Assembly (NCBI GenBank): GCA_036346375.1
Contig: CM070511.1
Span: forward strand, 13,144,001 to 13,208,000
Source of the DNA: Guadua angustifolia
Taxonomy: Eukaryota > Streptophyta > Magnoliopsida > Poales > Poaceae
DNA length: 64,000 nt
Direction of reading: 5' to 3'
Shown here: positions 21,654-34,689 of the stretch, piece after piece
How positions within the stretch are numbered: position 1 is the stretch's first letter
Layout of the letters: every line of letters begins with the position of its first letter
The notes under the pieces: generated by a model
The model's database searches: none
Told to the model about the DNA's origin: nothing
What the model saw: the letters and a program-made list of their open reading frames with translations, nothing else
Program-made: the position numbers and the translations under genes

Positions 21654-21700
21654 CCGATAGCTTCGCTCACTCGAAGGAAAGAGATCAAGGTTTCAGGAGC

Positions 21701-23260
21701 ATGGCGTACTCCGTCGAGGGACGTTCCTCAAGCGTGGGCTCGGGCGCGGACCCCGAGCGTGATGACTCTACGTCCCTATTTTCTCCTTCGCCCCCGCTGC
21801 GCAGGCAGCATGTCCTCATGGCAGACAGCCACGACGCGGGCGTGGCGGAGGGTGAACGCAACCCGCAGACCCCTGACGATGCTCGTCGGATGGTGCATGT
21901 TGCCATCAACCAGGCCATAACTGCCCTCCGGCGAGAGGACCAAGAAAAGGTCGGCGCTTCGTCCGGTCATCCCAGGCTCCCTCCCTCGGGAGAGCGTCTC
22001 CGTGCTATCGCCTGGGTCATGGTTGATCCAAACCGGGTGAGGTCAGAACTCTTCGGCCGTGCTCTGGCCGACGAACTCAATCATGCCGCGACAGAGGTCA
22101 TACCTCCGCAGCACCAGAGTCGCCGCTCAGGGACACATTCCCTGAGAAGTGACGACAACTAATCGCGCCGATGCCGACGCGCTCACCGATCGCCTCCCCG
22201 GCAGGATGTACCTTCTCGCCAACCAAGCTACGTTAGCTCACCTTCAAACAGCGGCGGGTCTGCAAGTCTTTCCCCAGATATCCCGCCTAGGCGCCGCAGA
22301 GTCCAAGACCGCCTGGCATATCTCCCGGGTGACACCCGCGCTCAGCGCCACGACCGCTCTTGCCGAAGGTCGGGGCGTCGAAGCAGCCTCGACCGTGAGT
22401 CTGGTAGCAGCGAAAGCCTCACTGACGACGACCTCCCCAGGCGTGCCCCTGTTCCGACCTACGGCTGCGCGGCATATTCCGATGACCTTCGGCGGGTGCG
22501 TTGGCCAGCTCGCTCCAAGCTCGCCTTGATCGAGCGGTTTGACAGAACAAATAACCCCGATGAGTTCCTGTCGATCTACACCACCGCTATTTTGGCCGCA
22601 GGGGGAGACGAGTACGTGATGGCCAATTACCTCCCTACCATTTTGGATGGTGCCGCTCGCACCTGGCTCTTCAACCAGAAGCCTGGCACCTTTCGCTCGT
22701 GGGGCCAGATTTAGAGCGCGCTTCGTTCAAACTTCCAGAGCTGTTACGAGTGGCCCGACAGGGAGAAGGACCTGGACCGAGTGATCCAGGGGAAGAACGA
22801 ACCTCTCTACAACTTCGTGCGACGGTTCATCTGCACCATGAACCTGATCCCAAGTGTCTCCGATGAAGCAGTGATCAAGGCCTTCAAGTTCGGCGTTCAC
22901 GATCGGCGCCTCACCGAAGACCTGGAGATTACGACAAGGCTCACCGTCGGCAAGCTGTTTCACATGGCGAAGCGCTACGCGGACGCGGATGACGCGGTCC
23001 GCTGGATGCGCGACTACGACCAAGGTAAGCTTGGCATCAATTCGGGTGAGGCTGGCCCTTCCCACGCCAAGAGTACCGACCAAGGCTCGGCCGCCAAGAA
23101 GTGGAAGAGGGACCGCAAGCGCGATGGTGGCCGACCTCAGGTGATCGTTTCGGTGGATGGTCACCGCGAAGTCATGGAAGTGCGGGACTCGGCCCAGGAG
23201 AGGCCCCGTCCTCAGCAAAATCGACCATGGCCCCAGCAGACGCCACGCCGACCTCAGTAG
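21701..23260 (+). pseudogene. Gag of the complete Tat element
   Basis: Frames at 21647-22162, 22496-22714 and 22781-23260 follow one another. The first holds DDARRMVHVAINQAITALRR. The second holds the retrotransposon gag core (IYTTAILAAGGDEYVMANYL, LDGAARTWLF). The third holds EPLYNFVRRFICTMN and a basic tail with KKWKRDRKRDGGRPQV. A likely start is the ATG at 21701 or 21819. A frame break near 22150-22490 and a stop at 22712-22714 make it non-functional. Its product would be the capsid protein. Confidence 0.85.
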
Positions 23261-23279
23261 GGGGATCGCCGGTCTGGGT

Positions 23280-23998
23280 CACGGTAGGCTGATGACCGCC
23301 CACAAGGTCCTGAGGGGCAGCCTCGGTTCGACGAAGGTAAATTCTGCCTGTTCCTCAGGACTTCGGGCCATGACTTGCAAGGCTGCAGAGCCTGGTAGGC
23401 CAAGCTGGAGGCCTTCTATGATGGATGCGGGGAGATGCCTGCGCTCTCGACCGGATGTAGATTCCCCGGTCGAAGGTTAAGAATATCGCGATTCCGTTCT
23501 TCGGGATCGTACCTGGAAGTTCGACCACCCCCTTAGGACAGGTGGTCCTCCCCGTCACCTTCGGCGCCTCGGGCAACTTCCACACCGAGCTGATTACCTT
23601 CGAGGTGGCCGAAGGAGATCTTCCCTACAACGCCATCCTTGGCCACCCGGCTTTGGTCAAGTTCATGGCGGTGAATCACTACGGCCACCGCTGCATGAAG
23701 CTCCCAGGACCTAGTGGCGTCATCACCGTGCGGGGCGACCTCAAGGCGGCGCACGGCTGCGAGACCCAGGCCTTGGCCCTCGCCGGCATGCTGCCTCAGC
23801 AGGCCCCTGAAGCGACCACGAAGGCCGCCCAAGAAGGCGGTCATCCAGCCCAGCGGGGCTACAAAGGCTGTGCCGCTCGAGGAGGGGGACCCATCCAAGT
23901 GCGTCCACATCTCGGCCGAGCTGAGTTCCAAATAGGAACTCGAGCTCGTCACCTTCCTCCGCACCAACAAAGATATATTCGCTTGGGAGCCGGCGGAC
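23280..23998 (+). pseudogene. Protease and linker region of the complete Tat element
   Basis: 23542-24093 reads VLPVTFGASGNFHTELITFE then PYNAILGHPALVKFMAV, the C-terminal part of a Ty3 aspartic protease and its hinge. The active-site Asp triad upstream of 23540 is not readable in one frame. Frame changes near 23510 and 23870 separate it from the reverse transcriptase frame. Confidence 0.7.
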
Positions 23999-26900
23999 AT
24001 GCCGGGTGTCCCGAGGGAGTTGGTCGAGCACAGACTGCAGGTGCGGCCCGACTGCCGGCCCGTGCGCCAGAAGCTGCAACACTTTTCTCCTGAGAAGGTC
24101 ACCATAATCAAAGAGAATCTTGATAAGCTGTTGAAGGCTGGCTTCATTCACGAGATCGATTACTCCGAATGGCTGACTAATCCCGTCATTGTGCAGAAGA
24201 AGGGCGGGAAATGGAGGATGTGCGTGGATCACATGTGGTTGAACTCGACATGCCCGAAGGACAACTTTCTTCTTCTGCGCATCAACCAGATCGTCGACTC
24301 CACGACGAATGCCAAGCTGCTAAGCTTCCTGGACGCTTATTCTGGGTACCACCAGATCAAGCTGGCGGTTGACGACGAGAGCAAGACGTCGTTCATCACA
24401 CCGTTCGGGATCTACTACTACACGACCATGTCGTTTGGTCTCCGCAATGCCGACGTGACCTTCCAGCGTCTAATGACCAAGACATTCGAGCCTCAGATCG
24501 GCCGCAACCTCGAGGTCTACGTGGACGACCTCATCGTCAAGAGCTCCGCCGAGGCCGACCACGTTAAAGACCTTGGGGAGACCTTTGCCAACCTGAACAA
24601 GAACAAGATCAAGCTCAATCCGGAGAAGTGCGTGTTCGGCACCGCCTCCGGGAAGGTGTTCGGCTACATGATCAGGGGCTCGGGGGTCAGCCCAAACCCG
24701 GAGAAGATCGAGGCAATAAAAAAGATGGCCCCTCCGAGTTCGGTAAAGGAGGTGCAGTGCCTCACCGGCTGCATGGCCGCCCTCAGCCGATTCATCTCGA
24801 GGCTCGACGAGCGTGGATTGCCTTTCTTCAGGGCCTTACGCAAGCAGGGGAGCTTTGAGTGGACGCCTGAGGCTCAGCGGTCATTCGACGAGTTGAAGGT
24901 ATATTTGTCATCCCCACCCTTACTTACGAGCCCACAGCCAGGCGAGAAGTTGCTGCTCTACCTCGCGGCCACCGTCCAGGCCGTCAACGCTGTCCTGGTG
25001 GCCGAGCGGAACGTGCAGCAGCACCCGATCTACTACATCAGCGAGGTTCTCCATGGGCCAAAGGAGCGCTACCCTCAGGTTCAGAAGCTCCTATATGCCC
25101 TCCTCATGGCTTCGCGCAAGCTTCGGCATTACTTCCAGGTTCATTCTGTGGTCATCCCGAGCAACTTTTCGCTCGGGGAAATCTTGAGGAATCCGGAGGC
25201 TGGAGGTCGCATCGCCAAGTGGGCCATGGAGCTGGCCGTCTTCGACGTCCAGTTCATGGCGTGCACGGCCATCAAGTCACAGGTGCTGGCTAACTTCGTG
25301 GTCGAGCAGACCTCGCAGCCGGCTCCTGAGCTTGAGGTCGATGAGGAGAAGCCCTGGGTCATGTACTTCAACGGCTCACAGTCCTTCAAGCGCTCGGGGG
25401 CTGGGATCCTCATTCTCACCCCGCAGGATGACAGGCTGAGGTATGTAGTTCGCTTCGGATTCCCAGCAACAAATAATGCAGCAAAGTACGAAGCCCTTCT
25501 GGTGGGGCTCCGGGCTTGCAAGGCGCTGGGTGTTTGCCGGTTGGTCGTCAAGGGCGATTCACAGCTCGTCATCAACCAGTTCAACAAGGGTTACCAGTGC
25601 TCGAAGGACTCTATGGCCAAGTACCTTGCCGAGGCACGCAAGATGGAGAAATCGTTCCAGAACCTAGAGGCCACGCATGTAGCGAGGAAGGACAACTCCG
25701 ACACTGATTTCCTCTCCAAGCTCGGGTCATCTGACGACGAGGTCCCTCCAAATGTGATCCTGGAGACCCTGGCGTCACCCTCAATCTCTGACCAAGGGGC
25801 CACGGTCGCCTTCATCGAAGTCATTCCCTTGTGGGCCGAGTTGATCCACAATTTCCTGACGACGGGGGAGCTCCCGGCCGATCCTGCTGAGCGGAGCAGA
25901 GTCAAGCGCCGAGCAAGCTCGTACAGACTTGTGGACGGCAAGATTTATCGATGGAACGTTTCCGGCGTCCTGACGAAGTGCGTCACCACAGAGGATGGTA
26001 AGTACCTGTTAAATGACATTCATTTAGGTCTTTATGGAGCGCACTGTTCTTTCAAGACCATGGTCGGGAAAGCTTTCCGCATGGGGTTCTATTGGCCAAC
26101 GGCACTCCAGGATGCTCGCAACATCGTTCGCGCCTGCCGAGCATGCCAGTTCCACGCTCGAAAGTTGCACCAACCTGCTTATGCGCTCCAAACCATCCCT
26201 CTAGCTTGGCCATTTTCGACTTGGGGGCTCGACATCCTCGGTCCTTTTCCGCAGGTGGTCGGGGGGAAGAAGTTTTTGTTCGTCACCATCGATACCTTCA
26301 CCAAATGGATCGAAGCCGAACCCGTCTCGACCATCACGGCTCTCGCGGCGGTCAAGTTCTTCCGCCTGTTCGTGGTCACCAGGTATGGGGTTCCATGCAG
26401 AATCATCACTGACAATGGAACACAATTTACCAGTGAACTGTTCTAGGAATACTGCGAAGACATCGGCACCAAGGTATGCTATGCTTCGGTGGCCCACCCT
26501 CAGAACAATGGAGCAGTGGAGCGCGCCAACGGACAAATCGTTCAAGGCGTCAAAAAGCGAGTATCGGATGATCTCGAACGACACGGCCAGACCTGGGTGG
26601 ATGAAATTCCCAACGTCTTATGGTCTATTCGTACCACAATCAGCCGAGCAACAGGGTCCACACTCTTTCGGTTCATGTTCGGTATCGAAGCTGTCCTGCC
26701 TCCTGAGGTCATGCTGGGCTCCGCCAGGGTCAGCTTGGTCGACCAGATCGACTTCGAGTAAGAATGGTCTCTTGACCTTACCCTGGCGGAAGAAGTAAGA
26801 TGCCGTGCACTGCTACGATCGGCGCACTACCTGCAAGCTCTTCGCAAACATGCGTCCCGGTCGGTACGACCTAGGGAGCTCCTTGTTGGGTACTTAACCT

Positions 26901-27070
26901 TGAGACAGATTCAGGCTCCGTCCAACACCAACAAGCTATCCCTGCGGTGGGAGGGCCCCTATAGAGTTGTTTCAACAGATCACACAGGGGCTTACCGGCT
27001 AGCGCTGTCTGATGGCAGAGAGCTCTCTAGCTCGTGGAACATTGATCAGCTTCAAAAATTCTATGTGTAA
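23999..27070 (+). pseudogene. Pol: reverse transcriptase, RNase H, integrase
   Basis: An 815-codon frame starts at 23999. Reverse transcriptase has KWRMCVDHMWLNSTCPKDN and, at residues 174-177 (24518-24529), the YVDD active site. RNase H begins at MYFNGSQSFKRSGAG: residue 458 is Asn where the family has a catalytic Asp. VVKGDSQLVINQF is normal. Integrase has the zinc-binding CRACQFHARK, then GLDILGPFP and IITDNGTQF with two catalytic Asp. A TAG at 26444-26446 interrupts it. The third acidic residue (NNGAVERANG) follows at 26507-26536, and another stop is at 26759. The coding trace ends at 27068-27070. Confidence 0.92.
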
Positions 27071-27709
27071 CTCTTTTTACCTCCATTTTCAATAAAGCTC
27101 TTGTTCAATTGTCATGATTGGTCTTTGCGCTCTCTTATCATCCTATATTTTGCGTTGGCTCGAGTTCGGGGCTTCTTTGAGTCTGACCTATGGACGAGCT
27201 TGCTTGCTCTTGGCCCAGGCATCGGGGGCTTAAATTTCACCCCTAGCAGTCGAGCTACTTGTAAGCCGAATCTCTTTGCATCAAAGCTCTCCCAGCGCTA
27301 GGGTACGAACTAAGCCCGTGGCCAGGTCCAACGAGCAAGGCGTGAATCGTTGTCATGACTCAAGAGTCTTGCCCTAGGACTGATCCTAACACTCTAGTGC
27401 CTAAATTTTTTCTCGTGCGCCTATGTTATGCTATCTGTGGGTCTTTTTCGATCTTGCAGGTCTTGGTCTCTACAGGTTTTCTAACTTGCACCCAAGGCTG
27501 GCGTTACTCGACCTTGAACCCAACTAGGGCTGGATGACATATACCGTGGCCAGAAAAGGCTAAGTGCACGATTCGGGAAAAAAATCTCTTGGTCGAGAAA
27601 TGATAAAGCAAACCAGGACATTGAACTATTCCTTCCAAAATAATGTCATTTCATCAAGCCTTTTCTGTCTTACAAAAGGTCTTGCTTACAGGAGGTCTAA
27701 CCCTATCTA
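27071..27709. other. Spacer between pol and the antisense gene
   Basis: No convincing coding. It should hold the 3' ends of both the sense pol transcript and the antisense gene. Confidence 0.45.
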
Positions 27710-30500
27710 CAAATCGGCCATCTCACGTGTGAGCCTTTCCTGCTCGAGCTCGGCGACCTTGGCCCTCAGGGTCAAGAGCTCGCTCTGGAGTCGGAGGGCT
27801 TCGGTGGAGGCTTCAGCAGCGCGGCGTCGCTCTTCTTGAAGTTGGGCCAAGGCGCTCTTTGCCGCTTTGCTCGCTCAGCCCAGCTTCTCCTCGAGTTCTT
27901 GAACCTTGGCCTCGAGCTCGGGGGAGGCCCTCGACACGACGGCTGCTTGGTCCGCAGCGGCCTTGCTTTGCTTTTCGGCTTTGGCTCGCTCGGCCTCAAG
28001 CGCCTTGGCTGACCTCGTGCGCTCGTCCTCGACGGCCTTGTACGCGTGGTCCCGCCCTGAGGCGATGGCCCGTTCTAGCTCGGCCTTGTGGGAGACCTCG
28101 GGTGTCTTCAGCACCTCACAGAGGTCGGCGATCTCATTGGAGTCATCTGCCGCCCTTTGCGTGGCCTCCTCCCACTTGGCTTGCAGGTCCTCCACGAGCT
28201 TGGAGCGCACCGTCTCCCGGTTCTCCAACACATCAAGCAAGGCCCTCAGTGCGTCGGCATGCGTTTGAAGGCCTTGCAACCCTTGGGTGACTAAGTTGAT
28301 GGCCTGCGATGCTCAAAGGATTAACACGGTACTCGCCAGAAGAATGAGAGAGAAGGAAAGCGACAAATTCCAGGCTAGAGTTCGGGGAAAACTCAAGTAC
28401 CTGGGTAAGACGGCCCTCGAAGATTGCACAGGAGTACGCGGTGGAGCTGCTGCCCGACGTTCCTGGTGCGGTGTCGCCCATTGCTGCCGCTGGGTCTTCG
28501 AGGGTGAGGCCTTCCGGTGCTCCGTTGCGAGCAGCTGCGTCTCGAGCTTCTTCCTCGAGGGGGCTCGATCCGCCCTCATGCTCGGTCCCGGTGACGGCTT
28601 TGGCTTTGTCCTTCGCAGCTGGAGGGTCTCTAGCTTCCACCCTTGCGGTGGTCCTGGCCTGGTCCGCGGCTTGATCCTCCGAGCTTGTCGTGGCCAGAAC
28701 ATCTTCGGGATCGACGGCTCGGGGAGTCTCGACCGCCACGGTCGGGGCAACCTCGGCGGTCGTGACGGGGACGTTCCCGGCGCCATCTCCTCCGGTAACC
28801 TCGAGCGGGTCGACGTCGTCTTCGACGTCTACTTCGCCAGTGGCGTAATACTCGCTGGTCGCAGGGAGGACCTCTTCCTCATCCGGGTCATCGAGCCCTT
28901 GGACAAACTCGCCGGTCGAAGCCCGGCTCTGGGGGCGCGAAGGAATGCGCCACTGGCCCGAGGACCAGCGGGGCACTAACACGTAATTGGCCGCCTCCTC
29001 CTCGTCGGACCCGGACTCGTCGTGGACAATAGTCATTGTCAATACGGGCAGGTGTTGAGCTCGGGGGCTCAAGGTCTGCGATAAAGGAAGGCTACTAAGC
29101 TAAGGTGATAAAGGAGGATCCAAGCGAGAGGGAGGCCAGGACGACTTAAGTCTCGGCAGCCAGCTTCGCCATGGGCCGGCGAGGCCCTTGCCGCCTCAAG
29201 CAGGGGGGAGTTCCTTCCTCAGGGGCCTCGGGTCTTGGTCCTTGGGGCCTGCGGTAGGTCCCCACCCTCGGTCGAGGTCCTGGCTGCGTCCGCAACACTC
29301 TGTTGCTGTAAGAAGAGGTCTAAGTCAAGAGGTAGAAAGAGCACGAGCAAAAGATGCTCGGGGGCTCGACCAAGGATACTCACCATCGTGCGGTCGCCCC
29401 ACTCGACATGTTGTTTCTTTGGGCCTTTGCCGCCCGCTCCGTTCGGGGTTGGCCTCTTGCCCACTTTCTTGCCCTTGCCTACCCCAGGCAGCGGCAACAT
29501 CTTCTTCGCCATTTCAAGCAATTCGAGCTTGTCCTGCAGATGCAACAAAGAGTCAAGGAAGGCTCTGGGCATATACCGACTAAGAAGTTCGGTCCAGGGT
29601 GACTTACCTCGGCTTTCTGGCGTAGCACGTTCCTCGGAACGGGTTCGTCGAGGGTGTAGTCATTCACCGCCTTCCCGAACATCTCGCTCATTCGGGCGGC
29701 GATCCAAGATTCCTTCGGCGCTGCTGGAAAAAATCAACTCATCAAAGGAACCCAAAGATCTAAGTCGACACAAGCTTCAGGGCAGGATGACTCACCAGAC
29801 GTCCCCTCGCGACCCTTGATCTCGAAGAACGGGTGCATCCTCTTTCGCAAAGGGAACACCCGGTTCCTCAGGAAGTCATTGGCAATGGCCTGCCCGGTGA
29901 GGCCTCGCGTGGTATAGATGTGGATGGCGGCGATGGTTGCTTGGTCGTCCTCCAGGTCACCCGCCTCCGGGGTCTGCTTCTTCCCGTTGATGGGGGCGTC
30001 GTCAAACGCCAGCGCGCCGTCTTCACCTCGCTTCAAATAGAACCACCGCTCGGTCCATGGGCCGAGGGAGTCGTGAGGGCGCATTTGGGGAAAAGACCAA
30101 GGGATCCCCGTCCACAGCTGGAAGTAGAGGCATCCGACCACGGGGTCCTTCCTGGTGCGGAAGAGGGAGAAGAAACGGAAGAAAACGAGGGGGTGGGAAG
30201 GATTCCAAGGAACCCCTCGCACAGGTGAGAGAAGACAGAAAGAAGGAGGATGGAATTGGGTACCAGATTGATTAGCTTGATCTCGCATTGCACGAGAACG
30301 GCTACCAAAAAGTCGCTCTCCAGCGTCCGCAGGCCGAGGAGCATGTAGTGCTCCGTGCTGATGAGTTTGTCGTCCTGCGGCTGCGGCTCGGTCTCTCCGT
30401 CCGGCAGCCGTCGTGTCGCTGGTTCCAGCAGTCCCAGGCCCTCAAGCTCTCTCATCCTCGCCGCCGTCAAGGAACTCTTCCCGAGCTTGGCTATGGCGGT
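27710..30500 (-). pseudogene. Antisense gene of the complete Tat element
   Basis: Minus-strand coding segments in order: 30470-30190 with LVPNSILLLSVFSHLCEGFL, the domain called putative gypsy-type transposase in grass annotations; 30288-29734 with DPVVGCLYFQLWTGIP and ANDFLRNRVFPLRKRMHPFF; 29691-29219; 29072-28233, acidic and Ala/Pro-rich; and 28310-27715, a long coiled coil ending LTREMADL. GT/AG-like junctions at about 29757, 29610 and 28300 suggest introns. An internal stop near 27872 and frame changes make this copy doubtful. It lies between pol and the 3' LTR, antisense to the element, as in other Tat elements. Biochemical role unknown. Confidence 0.75.
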
Positions 30501-30917
30501 TGAGGGGAGGTTTGGTCAGAGGAGGAAGAAGGGCTCGAGTAGGGAATTTGGAGGCGAAGAATGCGAAGAAGTCGAGAGCCCTTCGAGGTGGCGATGATCT
30601 CAAGTTTTATAAACCCGGTGCACTACAGACTGGGGGTTGGGGAATCTCAAAAGGTGCGCCGGTCAGGTGATTCGACAGGTGCAATTAAGGGTCAGGCAAT
30701 GATCGGCGTTCTGAGCGGTTCATTGCTCGATCATGTCCGTACCAAAATTCTGAAGATCAAGGGGTGCCAGGTGTAGCGCCGTTAGGGTCTGGCGGTAGGT
30801 CTCCGCCTGACCTCAACTTCGGGCTCGAAAGTTCTAGAAAACAGTCCCCTTTATCTGTATGGGGAGGCTCGAGGTCGACCCAAGTTCTTGCCACGACCTT
30901 GAGCCTCGGGGGCTAGC
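30501..30917. other. Upstream region of the antisense gene and polypurine tract
   Basis: No coding sequence. The last bases before the LTR, GCCTCGGGGGCTAGC (30903-30917), are the likely plus-strand priming tract. The upstream control region of the antisense gene should lie here on the other strand. Confidence 0.6.
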
Positions 30918-31568
30918 TGTCGGGGACTGAGAAACCTCTGACGAAGTCAACGCATGGTCAACAGGGTCCCCAGCTCGGGACGTTGCATCAAGGGGCCTCG
31001 ACCACGCTGATTCCCACACGACCTCGAGCTTGGGCAGTGGGGGGGTCCCGTCCCCGCACGACCTCGACCTTAGCTTAAGGGCGTGCATTTACTCAGCGGT
31101 TACCAAAACCTGCATGGTGGCATCAAGGCAAACGTGGGCGGCATATCTGGGGCAGTTACAGCCCACCTTCAATGCGCACGAGGCCACTTCTCCAGGAATC
31201 TCTCCCGTCCGTTACGGGCAGCGTCCGGGAGGATATAAGATCTCACAAGGCATGCGTATGGCACACAGAACATTAGCGCACTAGCAATAGACCAATAGCC
31301 ACAACCAAAACGCTCAGCCCGAGCTGTAACACACTCTCTGTACTCACAATTAGTGAATTCCTCCGCCTCAAGGAGAAGACTAGAGTAGAGCTATTACCCT
31401 CGCGAGGGCTCGAACCAGTATAACTCTCTGTGTCACGCTCGTTGTCGCTGTGCTCCGACCAACACTGCACCTAGCCAACTCCTTCGTTTGAGTAAGGTTC
31501 ATTCCTGGGTCCCCCGATCTCACTAACCCCCCATCACATTTGCGGTCAGGCGATCCCGATCGTCGACA
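30918..31568 (+). repeat. 3' LTR of the complete Tat element
   Basis: Starts TGTCGGGGACTGAG and ends GATCGTCGACA, followed by the GCAAT target duplication. Colinear with 20972-21633, with a short deletion around position 90 of the LTR. Confidence 0.95.
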
Positions 31569-31573
31569 GCAAT

Positions 31574-33690
31574 GTAATACCACACACACATGAAAGTAGT
31601 CTGAATCCAAGCAACAACCAAATTGCACAAATCTTTATACACATACACCTTTCAAGGTCACATATATATATTTTTATACACATACATCTTTCAAGGTTAC
31701 ACATATGCACAATGTCAACAAAATATACATACACATATCAGTTCAATAGGATATTACATCCAAATATGTTCTTCCGGGTCATTACAAATGAAAACAGAAT
31801 GAAACTTCAATATCTCACATGATCACATGCAATATAAGATAAATGTGAATAAATCAAACACCAACATGCAAATAAACATGTAGACATAACATTCTATCTC
31901 ATTCACGTTGGAGAACACAAAATAAATATGTGAACGAATACTCCATAAAATCGAGTCACCCGGAAAACCTCTCGCGGGCACCCAAAAATATGAATCGATT
32001 CCTCACACGTGCGTTGGACATAGAGGTGACACCCATACTCCACTTAAGTGTATGCTCACTATCACCCAAAAGTCCCGTGCACGGAGTATTGACTAAATGA
32101 CCCTCACTCAAATAAATATGAGCCACATAGTCGCAACGTACACACTTACGCGTCCATGAGAGTTTCGTTTCCATTCCGAATATCCATACTGAGATTGAAA
32201 CCAACACATCTAAGCATAGCACTTGTCGTCCGTCTCAGAACCTTGGTATTGCCCACACTCGCCAAGGGAAGTGTGAGCATTAGCCAAAGAATGACGACCG
32301 CCCAAGATTATGCGTTAGATAGTTGAAGACAATTCCAAGTACCCGGATATGTGTCTAGTTCTAGTTCACAAGATCAATGCCTAGCACCCACATATCCCGC
32401 ACTCGAGATGAATCATAACACATACACATGAAACTAAGCAGTTGTCACAAAGATAAACATAAACTACAACTATTACAACTACTTACTATTACAAGCGTTG
32501 GCCGATCGACCAAATATTACAAGTCCAAAGTATAATGCAAATGAAAATAATACACATACACTTATCTTTACAAAACAAATATTTACAACACATGTATACA
32601 TCTTTCAAGAACATATACAAAGCACCAAATTGAAGTTTACTTTTGGCTGCAATATAAATAACCATAGAGCAAAATGATCAAAAGCAAGACATGATTCCAT
32701 CTTGATTCATAATAACAGATTGCATCATATAGAATGAACACAATGTCGTTGATATCAACAAGGGCGTAAAAATGAACAAGGCAACTAGCATAAAGCTCAA
32801 CTTGTTTATTTTGAGTGTTCTCAGATGTCAGGTTGCCCAAAGGCCCTCCTCGCCACAAGGGACGAGTAATAGACTAATTTGTGACAACCTTACCTTAGTT
32901 ATTGATTTACTTGTTGACAGATTAATAACAAATCTACTCTATTGAATAATATATGCAGAAACAAGCACATCATTTTGACTACATCGTATCGTATTTAGGC
33001 TTGTCATGATGATTAAAAAGCAGAAAAGTTCTTAAATATATAACTGAAGATTATATGAGTGCATATGAGAATTGTCGCGCATGCACATATGAGAATTACT
33101 CTCTCAGTTGAACAACATTCAATTTCATATACCATATCAATTTCACATTAATGTCATGACTAGTATCTCTCATTCATTTGGAGAACACCGATTCATCTAA
33201 AGAACACGATGTAACTTGTGCTATCAAAATATATCAATAAACAAGGTTGACGCTGCATGAGAAAATAATTAGCACACTGGGAATGTACATGCTCAAATGT
33301 GATACTAATAAGCAATGCAGTTGAGTTTTTTACTGTGAAGCATTAACATATTAATGGAAGCGCAATGAAGAAAGCTATATTATATTAGTAACAACTACCT
33401 TTTTTACTGTGAAACATTAACATTGCCAATCAAGCATGCAGTTTTTCGAATACAAAAGATGTGGATTGCCCATGTAAAAAAGAATAGATTGTCACAAATT
33501 GTCTATTTCAGTCCCAAATCCTCACTGAACACTATCCCACATCCCACATGCTAGGTCCCCAAGCCAAACGAATTGGCTGGCCCCTTAGCATTCATCTGCA
33601 CATTCACATGAAGCATCACTGGATTACATCCCACAAGCATCATCACTAGATTACATCCACATCAACCAACATTCGGACATCAAGCAACAT
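31574..33690. other. AT-rich sequence with short dispersed repeats, no gene recognised
   Basis: Continues the sequence at 20782-20966 across the Tat insertion. The phrase ACATGTATACATCTTTCAAG and close forms occur at about 20878, 31628, 31670 and 32588. 31950-32300 has higher complexity but no open frame of note. 32637-32858 (minus) is a 73-codon frame matching nothing I know. It may belong to the CACTA element on the right or to an older element. Confidence 0.4.
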
Positions 33691-34010
33691 TCCTGAGTTC
33701 GGGCCTAGGTCATAAGTTCGCAAGAGGTGTACCACGGCGGGGAGACGGCGGGGAGATGTGGGGAGGTCGACGCGACAGCGGGGAGACAGCGGGGAGGTGA
33801 AGACGACGGTGGGGAGGTGGCGGCGGGGAAGCTCCGAGGTGACGGCGAGGAAGGTCCGAGGTGACGGCAACGAAGCTCTGAGGCGAGGAGGTGGTCCGAG
33901 GCGAGGTCGAGGCGACGGCGATCAGCTCCGAGGCGAGGCGACGGCGTTGGTCTGATCGGAGGTGACAGAGGCACAAGGCAAGCGGCAGCACAGTAACTGA
34001 GAGGGCTAGG
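33691..34010 (-). other. GC-rich low-complexity block with uncertain coding
   Basis: The composition switches sharply to GC-rich with repeats of GGCGGGGAGATGTGGGGAGG on the plus strand. The minus strand has a 93-codon frame from 33991 rich in Ser, Pro and Arg. It could be a first exon, since it lies next to a subterminal array just as the GC-rich block at 57880-58190 does, but the protein is low complexity and I would not call it a gene. Confidence 0.35.
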
Positions 34011-34060
34011 TTAGGGTAAATAAGAAGATGACGCGAATTTTGAATTTATATGGGGTACAC

Positions 34061-34287
34061 TATCACTGTTGGGTCATCAAAAGAACCGGCAGTGATATAT
34101 TATCACTTCTGGTCCATATGTAGAGCCGACGGTAATATAAGTTATCCTTTATGGCTCACACTACAAACCGATAATAATATAATATCATCACCGTGGATAT
34201 CAAACCGGTGATATAGGAATATCACCGGGGTATATAACTACCGAAGGATAATGCTTATCACTACCATTGATACTAGAAGCGGTGATA
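34061..34287. repeat. CACTA subterminal repeat array, left
   Basis: About six diverged units, each beginning TATCA and ending GGTGATA or GGCAGTGATA, each able to fold on itself. More degraded than the arrays at the right end. Confidence 0.75.
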
Positions 34288-34689
34288 AGCTAGTCTCCAG
34301 ACTTAATACTTTTAATTTGATCCAAATTTTCTGAAAATTTTTGAGGTATACTGTAGGACATATAATATTTTATTTAAATATTTCCCCAAATTTGTATGAA
34401 GTTCTAAAATTATTAAAATCAGATTGCTATCTGTTTTAATAGTTTTAACATTTCAAAAATCAAATAATACTTGAAAAATGAATACAAATGCAGTCAAATT
34501 CACACAAATTCAAATGCAGTCAAATTCACAAAAATCCAAATGCCATATTATAAGCTAGTCTCCGACCAATTAAGTGAAACATTCAATTTGATCAAAAGAA
34601 AGCATAACCTCAATTTTCATTATTGCATATATTACATAATTGTTACATATGAGAAAATAAACATGTCGTTCGTACAAAAGAAAGCATAC

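Larger units (their letters stand above)
20972..31568 (+). mobile_element. Complete Tat-type Ty3 retrotransposon
   Basis: Two direct LTRs (662 and 651 bp) with TGTCGG and CGACA termini enclose a primer-binding site, gag, protease, reverse transcriptase-RNase H-integrase, an antisense spliced-looking gene and a purine-rich tract. GCAAT is directly repeated at 20967-20971 and 31569-31573, proving a single insertion. Pol is the least damaged reading frame in the window, but gag and integrase contain stops. It sits in AT-rich sequence that continues on both sides. Confidence 0.95.

Noticed and set aside
23355..24232. Minus-strand frames of 76-204 codons in the complete Tat element
   Set aside because: They lie opposite the protease and reverse transcriptase coding and show no domain of their own.
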